A stretch of 64,000 bases of DNA from Peribacillus simplex. GTDB taxonomy: Bacteria; Bacillota; Bacilli; Bacillales; DSM-1321. The position numbers and the translations under genes were made by a program. Below are positions 53,284-61,748 of the stretch, piece by piece; the stretch's first letter is position 1, and each line of letters opens with the position of its first letter. The stretch spans positions 30,768 to 94,767 of the forward strand of contig NZ_LNNH01000046.1 of NCBI RefSeq assembly GCF_001542915.1. The letters are read 5' to 3'. The notes under the pieces are model-generated. The model was not told the DNA's origin. It made no database searches and saw only the letters and a program-made list of their open reading frames with translations.

Positions 53284-54975
53284 ATGAAATTTTCCATCAA
53301 GAAAAAATTGATCATGAGCTCTATGCTCATCTCTATCATATTTGGGGTTTCTGCATTCATTTCTTACACCAGCATGAAAGAAATGAATAAGGATTATGAT
53401 TATATCATCGATAATATAACAGAGGTGAACACCAACGCACAAAGTATCCAGAACGAGGCCACTCGCCAGGTTTCTTACATAAGGGGATATCTCTTATATG
53501 GCACCTCCGAGATGAAAGAAAATGTGTACACTTCCAATGAAAAAATCAATCAGTTAATAGCGCAGGCAAAGGATATTTCGTCAGTGGCAGAAACGGATCG
53601 ACAGCTGGAGGACATTCAGGAATCGAATGCAGCCTGGATAGCGGAGAACACAAAGCTCATCGAGGTTGCCGCTAAAGATGTAAATGAAGCAAAAAAGCTG
53701 GCACAGGAAAAAGTGGTGCCGATCAGTACGAAATTGGGTGAACAAACCTATGCATTAAATGAATCAACCGAAGGCGTCATCAAGGCGAAGGTGAAAGAGG
53801 CGAAAGAGCAATCCGAGAAGGCGACGGACAAAATCTTGATCATCAGCATATTTGCTTTTATCTTTGCGATTGCAGCTGGATGGCTGACAGCCAATCTGAT
53901 TTCCAAGCCGCTTAAAAAGCTGGGGGCTGCTGCCAACCAGGTAGCGGAGGGCAATTTGATGGTCGAGAGAATAGAGTTGAAGAGCAGGGATGAATTATAT
54001 GAGTTAAATCAATCCTTTGAAAAAATGACCAAGCATCTTCGCGATACACTTACGGCAATTTCAGCCAATGCCGGAATGGTAGCCGCTTCTGCCGAACAAT
54101 TAAGTTCAAGTGTTAATCAATCGAGCATTGCCGCTGAAACGGTGGCCACATCGATTCAGGAAATTTCGGGGGCATCCGAGGAGACGACAAAACAGCTTGA
54201 AGGCAGTCTCGGAACGTTGAATGAAGTTGTCCAGGGAATCGTTCGGATATCGGACAGTACCTCCAGTGTAGCTGAATTATCAAGGGAATCTGCTATGCAA
54301 GCTGAAGAGGGCAGTCATTTTGTTGAGGAAAACTTGAATCAAATGCGATTCATCCATGAATCCGTCAATCAATCGAATCAGGTGATCGGCTCCTTGTCCG
54401 ATCGATCTCATGAAATCGGAAAAATCATCGAGGTCATCACCGGAATTGCGGGACAGACGAATTTGCTGGCACTCAATGCAGCCATTGAAGCTGCTCGTGC
54501 TGGGGAACATGGTAAAGGCTTTGCCGTTGTGGCAGAGGAAGTGAGGAAATTGGCTGAGCAATCCCAAACCTCAACTAAGCTGATTGCCGATTTGATTAAC
54601 GGCATGCAAAACGACACGAGAGATTCAGTGAACATAATGAAAAAAGTGATGGAAAATGCCGAGGAGGGTGTGAAGGTATCTGTCGAGACTTCCAATAAAT
54701 TCTCGCAAATCCTGGACAGTACGAGAAGCATTACACCTAAAATCGAGGAAATCAAGGCCAGTGTCCAACAAATTTCCGCAAGCATAGATGAAGTGGCACA
54801 GGTATCCAATGATATGACGGCGCACGCCCAGGAAAATGCCGCCAACTCAGAAGAAGTAGCGGCATCGACAGAAGAACAGCTGGCATCCATGGAGGAAGTC
54901 AATTCCTCCATCCGTTCGCTTTCATCCATGGCTGAAGAGCTTGGGGATATGGTCGGGAAATTCAACATCAAATAA
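53284..54975 (+). CDS. Methyl-accepting chemotaxis protein
   Basis: Membrane chemoreceptor of 563 residues. N-terminal helix ([20 protein letters not shown]), a helical periplasm-side four-helix-bundle sensor domain (about 30-180), a second helix ([23 protein letters not shown]), a HAMP domain ([19 protein letters not shown]) and the cytoplasmic signalling domain with the hairpin tip [22 protein letters not shown]. No C-terminal NWETF tail. Ligand unknown. AAAAGGGGGAAGG precedes the ATG; terminator follows. It stands alone, as B. subtilis yvaQ-type receptors do. Confidence 0.94.
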   Translation: MKFSIKKKLIMSSMLISIIFGVSAFISYTSMKEMNKDYDYIIDNITEVNTNAQSIQNEATRQVSYIRGYLLYGTSEMKENVYTSNEKINQLIAQAKDISSVAETDRQLEDIQESNAAWIAENTKLIEVAAKDVNEAKKLAQEKVVPISTKLGEQTYALNESTEGVIKAKVKEAKEQSEKATDKILIISIFAFIFAIAAGWLTANLISKPLKKLGAAANQVAEGNLMVERIELKSRDELYELNQSFEKMTKHLRDTLTAISANAGMVAASAEQLSSSVNQSSIAAETVATSIQEISGASEETTKQLEGSLGTLNEVVQGIVRISDSTSSVAELSRESAMQAEEGSHFVEENLNQMRFIHESVNQSNQVIGSLSDRSHEIGKIIEVITGIAGQTNLLALNAAIEAARAGEHGKGFAVVAEEVRKLAEQSQTSTKLIADLINGMQNDTRDSVNIMKKVMENAEEGVKVSVETSNKFSQILDSTRSITPKIEEIKASVQQISASIDEVAQVSNDMTAHAQENAANSEEVAASTEEQLASMEEVNSSIRSLSSMAEELGDMVGKFNIK

Positions 54976-54987
54976 TAAAAATTCTAG

Positions 54988-55034
54988 ACTGAAGACTAAC
55001 TCGAAATGCATTGGGGTTGTCTTCGGTTTTTTAT
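54988..55034 (+). terminator. Terminator of the MCP gene
   Basis: CTGAAGAC pairs with GTCTTCGG (G:U pair) across a 20-base loop, then T6. Confidence 0.7.
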
Positions 55035-55111
55035 TGGTTCGGGAAAAATCAGATGCAAGGCCTGAAGGATTTTTCTGAATTTGAACGATAAAAAGAATAA
55101 AAAAAACTTGC

Positions 55112-55132
55112 AAATAGTAATCATTACGTTTT
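55112..55132. promoter_or_regulatory. Zur box 1 upstream of rpmG
   Basis: AAATAGTAATCATTACGTTTT fits the AAATCGTAATNATTACGATTT operator with a few differences; 64 bases before box 2. Confidence 0.7.
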
Positions 55133-55175
55133 ATTATGAAGAGGAGCTTTTTAAAGTGATGGAAATCAGGGGATT

Positions 55176-55196
55176 AAATCGTAATCATTACGTTTT
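55176..55196. promoter_or_regulatory. Zur box 2 upstream of rpmG
   Basis: AAATCGTAATCATTACGTTTT, the best match of the three, 36 bases before the rpmG start. Zinc-loaded Zur should repress here. Confidence 0.85.
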
Positions 55197-55231
55197 GTGT
55201 TGTGATTAGAAGGAAAAAGGAGGAAAAGGAA

Positions 55232-55381
55232 ATGAGAGTGAATATTACTTTAGCATGCACGGAAACAGGGGACCGTAACTATATTACAACGAAGAATAAG
55301 CGGAATCATCCGGATCGAATCGTATTGAAGAAATATTGTCCACGCTTAAAGAAACATACGATCCATCGGGAAACGAAATAA
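55232..55381 (+). CDS. rpmG: Ribosomal protein L33, zinc-free paralogue
   Basis: 49-residue 50S protein beginning [20 protein letters not shown] and ending KHTIHRETK. The zinc-binding CxxC pairs are broken (CTET and YCPRL), so this is the C-minus form that replaces zinc-holding L33 when zinc is scarce and frees zinc. AAAGGAGGAAAAGG precedes the ATG. Two Zur boxes stand upstream and a third separates it from rpsN, making an rpmG-rpsN zinc-starvation unit as in B. subtilis. Confidence 0.93.
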   Translation: MRVNITLACTETGDRNYITTKNKRNHPDRIVLKKYCPRLKKHTIHRETK

Positions 55382-55392
55382 TGATCGCTTTT

Positions 55393-55413
55393 AAATCGTA
55401 ATGATTTTGTTTT
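55393..55413. promoter_or_regulatory. Zur box 3 between rpmG and rpsN
   Basis: AAATCGTAATGATTTTGTTTT has an intact left half and a weaker right half. It would let rpsN be controlled by its own promoter in addition to read-through. Confidence 0.7.
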
Positions 55414-55446
55414 ATGTGGACCAGTTAACGTAAAGGAGATTGAAAA

Positions 55447-55716
55447 ATGGCGAAAAAATCGAAGGTAGTGAAAGCACAAAAACAGTTGGCACTGGTTGAA
55501 AAGTATGCGGAGCGCAGGCGGGAATTGAAAGAAAAAGGGGACTATGCAGCATTGGCCAAACTCCCCCGGGATTCCTCCCCGACAAGGATCCATAATCGCT
55601 GCGGAGTAACGGGAAGGCCCCGTGGATATATGCGCAAATTCAACATGTCACGAATTGCTTTTCGCGAGCTTGCCCATAAGGGGCATGTACCGGGTGTCAA
55701 AAAGTCAAGCTGGTAA
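55447..55716 (+). CDS. rpsN: Ribosomal protein S14, zinc-independent type
   Basis: 89-residue 30S protein of the long, zinc-free S14 class (RpsN2/YhzA type) that lacks the four-Cys zinc ribbon: the region reads [19 protein letters not shown]. It replaces the short zinc-type S14 under zinc limitation. TAAAGGAG precedes the ATG. Zur box 3 lies 34 bases upstream. The stop sits in the terminator stem. Confidence 0.94.
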   Translation: MAKKSKVVKAQKQLALVEKYAERRRELKEKGDYAALAKLPRDSSPTRIHNRCGVTGRPRGYMRKFNMSRIAFRELAHKGHVPGVKKSSW

Positions 55717-55732
55717 CAGCCAGCTTTTATTT
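55706..55732 (+). terminator. Terminator of rpmG-rpsN
   Basis: AAGCTGG and CCAGCTT around the stop codon, then TTATTT. Confidence 0.65.
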
Positions 55733-55784
55733 AATTGTGGTGAAGAAATGAGATACCCCATCATTTAATGTCCGAAACAGCGCG

Positions 55785-55886
55785 AAAATCCATCCGATCC
55801 GTCAGATAAATCATCCGGATACGCGAGAAATCCGTCCGATTAGAAGAGAAATCGTCCCGACGCGGGAGTATATCGTCCGGATGAAC
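55785..55886. repeat. Degenerate 20-23 bp repeat array (array 3)
   Basis: About five units with core AAATC(C/A/G)TCCG, e.g. AAATCCATCCGATCC, AAATCATCCGGATACGCGAG, AAATCCGTCCGATTAGAAGAG. Same head structure as arrays 1 and 4 in the same orientation. Confidence 0.75.
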
Positions 55887-55927
55887 CTAAACAGTCAGCG
55901 TACCAGGATTCAGCGTGGGTGAACGGC

Positions 55928-55963
55928 AAAAAAGCAGAAGTCGACTGGACTCTGCTTTTTTAG
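55928..55963. terminator. Bidirectional hairpin before the VOC gene end
   Basis: AAAAAAGCAGA pairs with TCTGCTTTTTT; on the minus strand it terminates the VOC gene. Confidence 0.8.
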
Positions 55964-55971
55964 CATGCGAT

Positions 55972-56358
55972 TTATCTTTGGAAAAATTCAATCCATTCTT
56001 TTTCCGGTCCATATATGTAGAAGTAGCGGTAGCCATTTGGAAGGGTGACGATTTCCTCGTCGATCAGCTCGATGTCATTCAGTTTTTTGATTCGTGCATA
56101 TTCTTTTTCGATATCATCAACGGTAATGGCAAAATGATGGATCGTCGCTTCAGATGGCAATGTATCGCTATACCCCTGAATCAATTCGATTTCCGTTTCT
56201 TCCGACTCCTCGTAACCCAGGAATGCCAGTTGGATGACACCATTGGTATGAGGAGTACGCGCTTTTAATTTTAAATCCAGCACGTCCTGATAAAAAGTGA
56301 TGGATTTTTCAAGATCTCTTACGACAACTCCAATATGATCGATTCTTTTTGCGGGCAA
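55972..56358 (-). CDS. VOC-family (glyoxalase-like) protein
   Basis: About 128 residues with a paired beta-alpha-beta-beta-beta fold: RIDHIGVVVRDLEKSITFYQDVLDL, then IELIQGY, then IHHFAITVDDIEKEYARIK and YFYIYGPEKEWIEFFQ. Metal-site candidates are the His in IDHIG and in IHHFA, and two Glu (IELIQ and IEFF). Could be a methylmalonyl-CoA epimerase- or glyoxalase-type enzyme; substrate not determined. TTG start at 56358, with AAAGGAGG nine bases upstream; the longer ORF to 56502 is not supported. Confidence 0.8.
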   Translation of the reverse strand: MPAKRIDHIGVVVRDLEKSITFYQDVLDLKLKARTPHTNGVIQLAFLGYEESEETEIELIQGYSDTLPSEATIHHFAITVDDIEKEYARIKKLNDIELIDEEIVTLPNGYRYFYIYGPEKEWIEFFQR

Positions 56359-56624
56359 TGAAACAGCCTCCTTTATTAATAGTTCAATATATAACATTAT
56401 TCGGAATTGGATTCCCTTTTTTAACTGTTTTTCAATATTTTTTCTATTGATCATAATGTTTGGAACGATAGGGGTCATCCTGTATAGGCCATTGGCTGGC
56501 ATTGATTCTAAGTAGCGGAAAAAGAATTTCCCTAGTTTTCAGGGCAAAAGTTTGTTTCTGAAGGAAATAGCCGATATACTATGGAAACAACTCCATTATG
56601 AATGGATAAGAGAGGAGAGATAGG

Positions 56625-56894
56625 ATGGGTAACATTCGTGAAGGTGAGGTTTTCACACTTACAGATGACAGTGATGAGGCTCATGAAGTTGAGGTTTTAG
56701 GCTCATTGGATGTAGAAGGAACGGAATATGTGGCAGTCGGTTTGCTTGAAGATATTGAACAAGATACAGAGGAAGACATCGATATTTTCTTCTTCAGGGT
56801 CGAGGGCGAAGGCGAACTGTTCGATATCGAATCGGACGAAGAATTCGAAAAGGTATCTTTGGCGTTTGAAGCTGCTTTTGAAGCGAAGGCATAA
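56625..56894 (+). CDS. DUF1292 protein
   Basis: 89-residue acidic, beta-rich protein of the DUF1292 (YrzB-like) family: EGEVFTLTDDSDEAHEVEVLGSLDVEGTEYVAV, then an acidic tract and DIESDEEFEKVSLAFEAAF. Function unknown. AGAGGAGAG precedes the ATG. It stands alone here, away from the usual yrrK-yrrB neighbours; terminator follows. Confidence 0.85.
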   Translation: MGNIREGEVFTLTDDSDEAHEVEVLGSLDVEGTEYVAVGLLEDIEQDTEEDIDIFFFRVEGEGELFDIESDEEFEKVSLAFEAAFEAKA

Positions 56895-56920
56895 TGGACA
56901 AGTCAAGGACACGACACACA

Positions 56921-56957
56921 AAAAGGTTTCGGAATGGCCTCATTCCGAAGCCTTTTT
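56921..56957 (+). terminator. Terminator of the DUF1292 gene
   Basis: AAAAGGTTTCGGAATG pairs with CATTCCGAAGCCTTTTT (one G:U pair). Confidence 0.85.
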
Positions 56958-57110
56958 AATTACTTTTGGAATGGAAGCACTTGCGATGCAATCTATACCT
57001 GCACCGAAAATCAAAGCTCCAAACACAAAAACCATAAACAGCCTCGATGAATCTTGAGTTTGCCTACAGTTTGGTACGGCACGATCCGCGCCGTTGTCTA
57101 TGTACAAAAA

Positions 57111-57164
57111 GTATTGGCCCCGCCTACGCCAAATACCATGATAGCCACGCGTGCCATCCAACCT
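57111..57164. repeat. 54-bp dispersed element, copy 2
   Basis: Second copy of the element at 48097-48150, with seven differences. On the minus strand an SD-like AAGGAAGG precedes an ATG reading MARVAIMVFGVGGANTFCT then stop. The next minus-strand frame continues with DNGADRAVPNCRQTQ and MVFVFGALIFGAGID, so one extra T in the T5 run would give a ~73-residue frame. ATCCAACCTT/AAGGTTGGAT form an inverted repeat at its right edge (57156-57185). The surrounding 56958-57280 holds no other gene. Confidence 0.65.
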
Positions 57165-57280
57165 TCCTTAAGTATAAGGTTGGATTGTTGATGGGACGTG
57201 TACGGCATATGAAGGTTTTATTAAAATCGGAGCATCTTTCCATCTCCTGGGCATAGGATAAAAAAAGTGGAGGTGATTGG

Positions 57281-57709
57281 ATGACCGTCGTTAAGCACAC
57301 TGATGCCGACATTGCTCTGTTGGCGAGATTGCTCAGAGCGGAAGGTGAAGGTGAAGGCGATCAAGGGATGTTGATGATCGGGAACGTTGGAGTCAACCGG
57401 ATTAGATCGAATTGCTCCGACTTCAAAGGGCTGAGGACGATTCCGGATATGATTTATCAGGAGCATGCCTTTGAGGCTGTGCAGAAAGGGTATTTTTACC
57501 AACGGGCAAGAGATAGGGAAAAAAGGCTTGCACGTCGAAGTGTAAGCGGGGAAAGATTATGGCCCTCGAAATTTAGCCTGTGGTATTTCAGGCCAGAGGG
57601 GGATTGCCCGCCTACCTGGTATAATCAGCCTCTAGTCGGCCGCTTTAAGCTTCATTGCTTTTATGAACCAACAGCTACTGAATGTGAAAATATTTATAAT
57701 ACCTATTAA
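57281..57709 (+). CDS. cwlJ: Spore cortex-lytic hydrolase CwlJ
   Basis: Cell-wall hydrolase needed for cortex breakdown during germination. 142 residues, the exact B. subtilis length. The SleB/CwlJ domain covers residues ~10-140: LLARLLRAEGEGEGDQGMLMIGNVGVNRI (catalytic Glu of RAEG) and LWPSKFSLWYFRPEGDCPPTWYNQP. No signal peptide, as in CwlJ. AGTGGAGGTGATTGG precedes the ATG. gerQ, its usual partner for spore coat anchoring, is not next to it. Confidence 0.95.
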   Translation: MTVVKHTDADIALLARLLRAEGEGEGDQGMLMIGNVGVNRIRSNCSDFKGLRTIPDMIYQEHAFEAVQKGYFYQRARDREKRLARRSVSGERLWPSKFSLWYFRPEGDCPPTWYNQPLVGRFKLHCFYEPTATECENIYNTY

Positions 57710-57716
57710 AGAAGTG

Positions 57717-57747
57717 GCTGAACCTTATGGAGGTTTGGCCTTTTTGT
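57717..57747 (+). terminator. Terminator of cwlJ
   Basis: GGCTGAACCT pairs with AGGTTTGGCC (two G:U) and T5 follows. Confidence 0.75.
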
Positions 57748-57821
57748 GTATTTTCTGGATAAGCATAACGCAAATCGTCAATCTTCCTAAAAAGGAGAAC
57801 GCTGCAAGGGAGTTTGCAAGA

Positions 57822-58002
57822 AATTCGTCCGAACGCGGGTAAAATTCGTCCAAAAACGCGATAATTCGACCGAACATGCGGTAATCCGTCCGAACACGTG
57901 GTAATTCGTCCGAACATGCGGTAATTCGTCCGAACGCGAGTATAATCCGTCCTAACAGGCGGTATGCCTTCCCAACTAAGAGTTAATCCGTCCCACCACG
58001 GG
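57822..58002. repeat. Tandem array of degenerate 20-21 bp repeats (array 4)
   Basis: Nine units; six have the near-consensus AATTCGTCCGAAC followed by G/C-rich RYGSGGT. The last two units are more diverged. Same orientation as array 1. No spacers, no leader, no ORF. Confidence 0.88.
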
Positions 58003-58021
58003 ATCCTAGCTGTTTGAACAA

Positions 58022-58056
58022 TGAAAAGTGACGGGGGCCTAGCCCGCGTCACTTTT
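58022..58056 (-). terminator. Terminator of the yhfP-like gene
   Basis: AAAAGTGACG and CGTCACTTTTT, with GGGCC/GGCCC-type inner pairs; placed right after the stop. Confidence 0.8.
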
Positions 58057-58060
58057 TGGA

Positions 58061-59053
58061 TTATAGTTTTACGATCGTTCTGCCTCTTGCTTCGCCTTTT
58101 AAGAGGGTCGGGAGAACGTCAGGCAATTCTTTAAGGGTTATTTCTTGCTGAATGAGCTGTTCCAGGTGATCGAATTTAAAGTCGTTCGCAAGTCGATGCC
58201 AGACTTTCAATCTTGTTTCCATCGGGCAATTGACCGAGTCGATTCCTAGTAAATTAACACCTCTTAGGATGAAAGGAAAGACCGTGGCCGGGAGGTTGGT
58301 GCCAGCCGTCAATCCGCTGACCGCTACAGATCCGCCGTACTTGATTTGGCTAAGGACAGATGCTAGAGGTTCACCGCCGACGGGATCTACCGCACCGCTC
58401 CACTTTTGTTTGCCAAGGGAGCGCAGGTTGCCGTCGTAGACCTCTTTACGAGATACAATCGTCGTCGCCCCGATTTCCTTTAAATATCCATGCTCGGATT
58501 CTTTTCCTGTACTTGCTTCCACCGAGTAACCAAGCTTGGAAAGGATCGAGACGGCAAAGCTGCCGACTCCCCCAGTCGCACCGGTAACAAGAACGCTGCC
58601 TTGATCAGGGGCAAGGTTATTTTCTTCTAGGCGCAGAACCGAGAGGGCGGCAGTGAATCCCGCAGTTCCGATGATCATGGCTTCTTTCAATGATAGGCCA
58701 TCAGGCAGCGGAACGATCCAATCCGCCGGAACACGGGCATATTGGCTGTAGCCGCCTGATTGGGATACGCCGATTCCGTAAGAGGTGGCAATGACCTCGT
58801 CCCCTTCCTGGAATCGTGAATCCTCAGATGAAACGACGACCCCTGCCATATCAATTCCTGGGCTGATCGGATACGTGCTGACAATGTTTCCGTTCGGAAT
58901 GCTGGCTAGGCTATCTTTATAGTTGACCCCAGAATAATGGACACGGATGAGCACTTCGCCTTGCGGCAGGTCATCAAGTGATAGTTGCTGGATATTTACG
59001 GTAAACTGATCTCCTTGCTTGTTTACGACTAATGCTTCGAATCGTTGTGTCAT
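58061..59053 (-). CDS. yhfP: YhfP-like MDR oxidoreductase (acrylyl-CoA reductase type)
   Basis: NADPH-dependent medium-chain dehydrogenase/reductase without structural zinc, 330 residues like B. subtilis YhfP; relatives reduce quinones or acrylyl-CoA (AcuI). N-terminal VNYKDSLASIPNGNIVSTYPISPGIDMAGVV and the Rossmann motif VLVTGATGGVGSFAVSIL are present, then DPVGGEPLASVLSQIKYGG. No catalytic zinc Cys/His set. Substrate is inferred from family only. GGAGGAACG precedes the ATG. Confidence 0.88.
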   Translation of the reverse strand: MTQRFEALVVNKQGDQFTVNIQQLSLDDLPQGEVLIRVHYSGVNYKDSLASIPNGNIVSTYPISPGIDMAGVVVSSEDSRFQEGDEVIATSYGIGVSQSGGYSQYARVPADWIVPLPDGLSLKEAMIIGTAGFTAALSVLRLEENNLAPDQGSVLVTGATGGVGSFAVSILSKLGYSVEASTGKESEHGYLKEIGATTIVSRKEVYDGNLRSLGKQKWSGAVDPVGGEPLASVLSQIKYGGSVAVSGLTAGTNLPATVFPFILRGVNLLGIDSVNCPMETRLKVWHRLANDFKFDHLEQLIQQEITLKELPDVLPTLLKGEARGRTIVKL

Positions 59054-59214
59054 GGTTCGTTCCTCCTTTTATCATCCATCTTCCTCATTATAAAAGAAAT
59101 AACATCGATATGTATAATGAGACAGTTCGAAATAAGTAGCGCCCGCTTTTCATTCTTGTGCGAAAAATGGTACTATTAGAATTGATTCAGTTCATATTAA
59201 AGGAGATGTTCTAC

Positions 59215-59655
59215 ATGGCTAAAAAAGGATACATACTAATGGGAAATGGAGAAAAGATTGAATTCGATCTTTTCCCGAACGAAGCACCAAACACAGTAGC
59301 GAACTTCGAAAACCTGGCGAACACAGGCTTTTATAATGGTGTGGTCTTTCACCGTGTCATCCCTGGTTTCGTAAGCCAAGGCGGAGATCCAACAGGTACT
59401 GGTGCAGGCGGAAGCGGCACTCAAATTAAATGTGAAACAGCTGGAAACCCTCACAAGCATGAGGCGGGCAGCTTGTCGATGGCACATGCCGGAAAAGACA
59501 CAGGTTCAAGCCAATTCTTCATCGTGCATGAGCCACAGCCTCATCTTAACGGTGTTCACACCGTTTTCGGTAAAGTGACTTCCGGGCTTGAAACGGCAAA
59601 AGCCATGAAAAATGGCGACAAAATGGAAAAAGTCGAAGTTTTCGACGCTGAATGA
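59215..59655 (+). CDS. ppiB: Cyclophilin PpiB
   Basis: Cytosolic peptidyl-prolyl cis-trans isomerase, about 146 residues, close to B. subtilis PpiB (143). Core motifs: [21 protein letters not shown], then [19 protein letters not shown] and [17 protein letters not shown]. The start at 59215 has AAAGGAGATGTTCTAC before it; the ORF extension to 59158 (GTG) has none. A second, longer cyclophilin is at 3.6 kb. Confidence 0.95.
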   Translation: MAKKGYILMGNGEKIEFDLFPNEAPNTVANFENLANTGFYNGVVFHRVIPGFVSQGGDPTGTGAGGSGTQIKCETAGNPHKHEAGSLSMAHAGKDTGSSQFFIVHEPQPHLNGVHTVFGKVTSGLETAKAMKNGDKMEKVEVFDAE

Positions 59656-59663
59656 TCGCAGTG

Positions 59664-59696
59664 AAAAGAGGGAGCATAGTGCTCCCTCTTTTTTTA
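59664..59696 (+). terminator. Terminator of ppiB
   Basis: AAAAGAGGGAGCA / TGCTCCCTCTTTT with T7. Confidence 0.9.
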
Positions 59697-59708
59697 CATG
59701 AATCAGGG

Positions 59709-60647
59709 TCATTTCGGCATAACGCTCTCCGTGAAACGGTAGTTGACCTCAGTCATGGTTTCCGATATGTCCCATAATCTTTTCGATGTTTCTTCATTAT
59801 ATAGAGTATCGATGATATCGTCTTTCTTAGGGAAGCCCTTCCTGCTTTTCTTGCCATCGGGCCCAATATATTCGCCTCCTGTTAATGAAGGCTCCGTTGC
59901 GGCAAACAGGGTGGAAAGTGCGCCCATGCTTGCCGGCTGGGTCATGGATTTCGATAGATAATGAACGAATCGATTGATCGGTTTGCCAGATCCGCGTGAC
60001 ATGAGGTTCGTATGGGAAAGCCCCGGGTGACAGGCTACGCTAATCGAGCTTGCGCCATGCTGGTTGAATTTATGGTGGAGCTCGCGGGCGAATAGGAGGT
60101 TGGCGAGCTTGCTCTGTCCATAGTACTTCATTGGTTTATAGCCGTTTTCGCCATTTAGATTGTCAAAGTCGATGAATCCATTGATGGCGGCCAAGCTGCT
60201 CAATGTGACTACCCTTGAGCTGGGTGTAGACAGTATTCGCGGAAGAAGGAGTCCTGTCAAAGCGAAATGACCGAGGTGGTTGATACCGAATTGCAGTTCG
60301 AAGCCATCCTTCGTTTTGCTGTAAGGCGGGATCATCACGCCTGCATTATTGATGAGGACAGATAAGGAGTCATAGTTTTCCTTATAGGAGTCAGCAAAAT
60401 GCCGGATGCTGCTAAGATCGCTCAAATCCAGCTGCATGACCCGTATATTCGCGTTAGGATAGACCGAAAAGATTCTATCGAGCGCTCTTTCCCCCTTTGA
60501 AGCATTCCGGACAGCAAGGATGATTTCTGCCCCCTTACCGGCCAGGGCAAAAGCCGTCTCGAAGCCAAGTCCGCTATTGGCTCCAGTAATTACAATGGTT
60601 TGCTTCGATACATCCGCCATTTCTTCGCCATTCCACTTATCAGTCAT
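59709..60647 (-). CDS. Short-chain dehydrogenase/reductase
   Basis: Classical SDR of about 312 residues: TGANSGLGFE cofactor loop, LDLSDLSS, NNAGVM, and the catalytic YxxxK in YYGQSKLANLLFARE. The C-terminal extension (GGEYIGPDGKKSRKGFPKK) is typical of the retinol-dehydrogenase-like, protochlorophyllide-type bacterial group. Substrate unknown. The ATG at 60647 with AAAGG 9 bases before it is chosen over a GTG at 60665. Terminator on its strand lies in the ppiB hairpin region. Confidence 0.85.
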   Translation of the reverse strand: MTDKWNGEEMADVSKQTIVITGANSGLGFETAFALAGKGAEIILAVRNASKGERALDRIFSVYPNANIRVMQLDLSDLSSIRHFADSYKENYDSLSVLINNAGVMIPPYSKTKDGFELQFGINHLGHFALTGLLLPRILSTPSSRVVTLSSLAAINGFIDFDNLNGENGYKPMKYYGQSKLANLLFARELHHKFNQHGASSISVACHPGLSHTNLMSRGSGKPINRFVHYLSKSMTQPASMGALSTLFAATEPSLTGGEYIGPDGKKSRKGFPKKDDIIDTLYNEETSKRLWDISETMTEVNYRFTESVMPK

Positions 60648-60755
60648 CCAACCACACCTTTCCACACATTCTTTACTATCATATACCCAATTTATTCCTA
60701 TATGTCACATTGTGCGGGAGGATTTTCCGGTTTTATTTTATTTTCTGCATTCCCA

Positions 60756-61526
60756 TCAATCGCCCATTAAGTAATCGACTACATTTTTTATAATCAAGAT
60801 GACGGTGACGGCGATAAACAGCACTCTTACGTAAGCCACGCCTTTCTTGAGGGCGAATTTGGAGCCGGCCAATGCGCCTGCAACCATGGAGATCCCCATC
60901 GGTATCCCATATGAAAAGTTGACGGCATCCAGAAATATGAACATGATCAATGCCGCCAGATTACTGCCGAAGTTTAAAAATTTCGCATTCCCGGCCGAAT
61001 GCAAAAAATCAAAGCCGATCATCAAAAAGGCAAATAAAATGAACGATCCCGTCCCAGCCCCTAAAAACCCATCATAAAAGCCAATAACGAATATAGCGAC
61101 GGCAAATAATGCTGCCTTTTGCAGCGTGAGCTTGGTGTAGGTGGATTTCTGTCCCCAGTCCTTTTTTAAAAAGGTATATATCGCGATTGCGATCAACAGA
61201 AGCAAGATCAGCGGCTTCAGCAAATCCGATGAAACAAAGTTAACCACCCATGCCCCTAAAAGCGAGCCTATGAAAATAAGGGGGAAGAGCTTGGAAACCA
61301 ATCGGAAATCGACCTTTCCCGAGCGGATGAAGGCAATGGTGCTCGTTAAAGATCCCATGGAGCTTGCTAGCTTATTCGTTGCAATCGCAGCAGCGGGGGA
61401 GAGTCCTGAAAATAATAAGGCAGGAATGGAAATCAGGCCACCGCCGCCAACTACAGAATCAATGAATGCGGCAAGAAAACCGAAAAACATTAGCAGTAAA
61501 AGTGTGGAAATTTGTATATCTTCCAT
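60756..61526 (-). CDS. TauE/SafE-family sulfite exporter-like protein
   Basis: About 256-residue membrane protein with seven to eight hydrophobic segments and the family motif near the N-terminus (LAAFIDSVVGGGGLISIPALLFSG). The later repeat FYDGFLGAGTGSFILFAFLMIGFD is the second half of the internal duplication. Transports sulfite/organosulfonates in known members; substrate here unknown. The start at 61526 has GGAGG nine bases upstream. It is divergent from a TrmB-family regulator, which may control it. Confidence 0.85.
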   Translation of the reverse strand: MEDIQISTLLLLMFFGFLAAFIDSVVGGGGLISIPALLFSGLSPAAAIATNKLASSMGSLTSTIAFIRSGKVDFRLVSKLFPLIFIGSLLGAWVVNFVSSDLLKPLILLLLIAIAIYTFLKKDWGQKSTYTKLTLQKAALFAVAIFVIGFYDGFLGAGTGSFILFAFLMIGFDFLHSAGNAKFLNFGSNLAALIMFIFLDAVNFSYGIPMGISMVAGALAGSKFALKKGVAYVRVLFIAVTVILIIKNVVDYLMGD

Positions 61527-61748
61527 CGTATAGGCCTCCGTATCAATGGCATTAAGAATGAATCGCTTGCTTTCGTTGTCCTTAACCCATAATGTTATAT
61601 TAGTCACTATTAAGATAGTAACTAAAAAAGCATCGTCTGTAAATAAGAAAATGAAAGCCTATCCTCCCCTCACTTTTGAATTCGAATGGCATTCAACATG
61701 AGATTTGGTATGATGGATATAACTTACGGGATGTAAAAAGGAGGTCCT

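Noticed and set aside
53133-53390. 85-codon ORF after the YurQ-like gene
   Set aside because: Its first part is the terminator stem and its end overlaps the MCP start.
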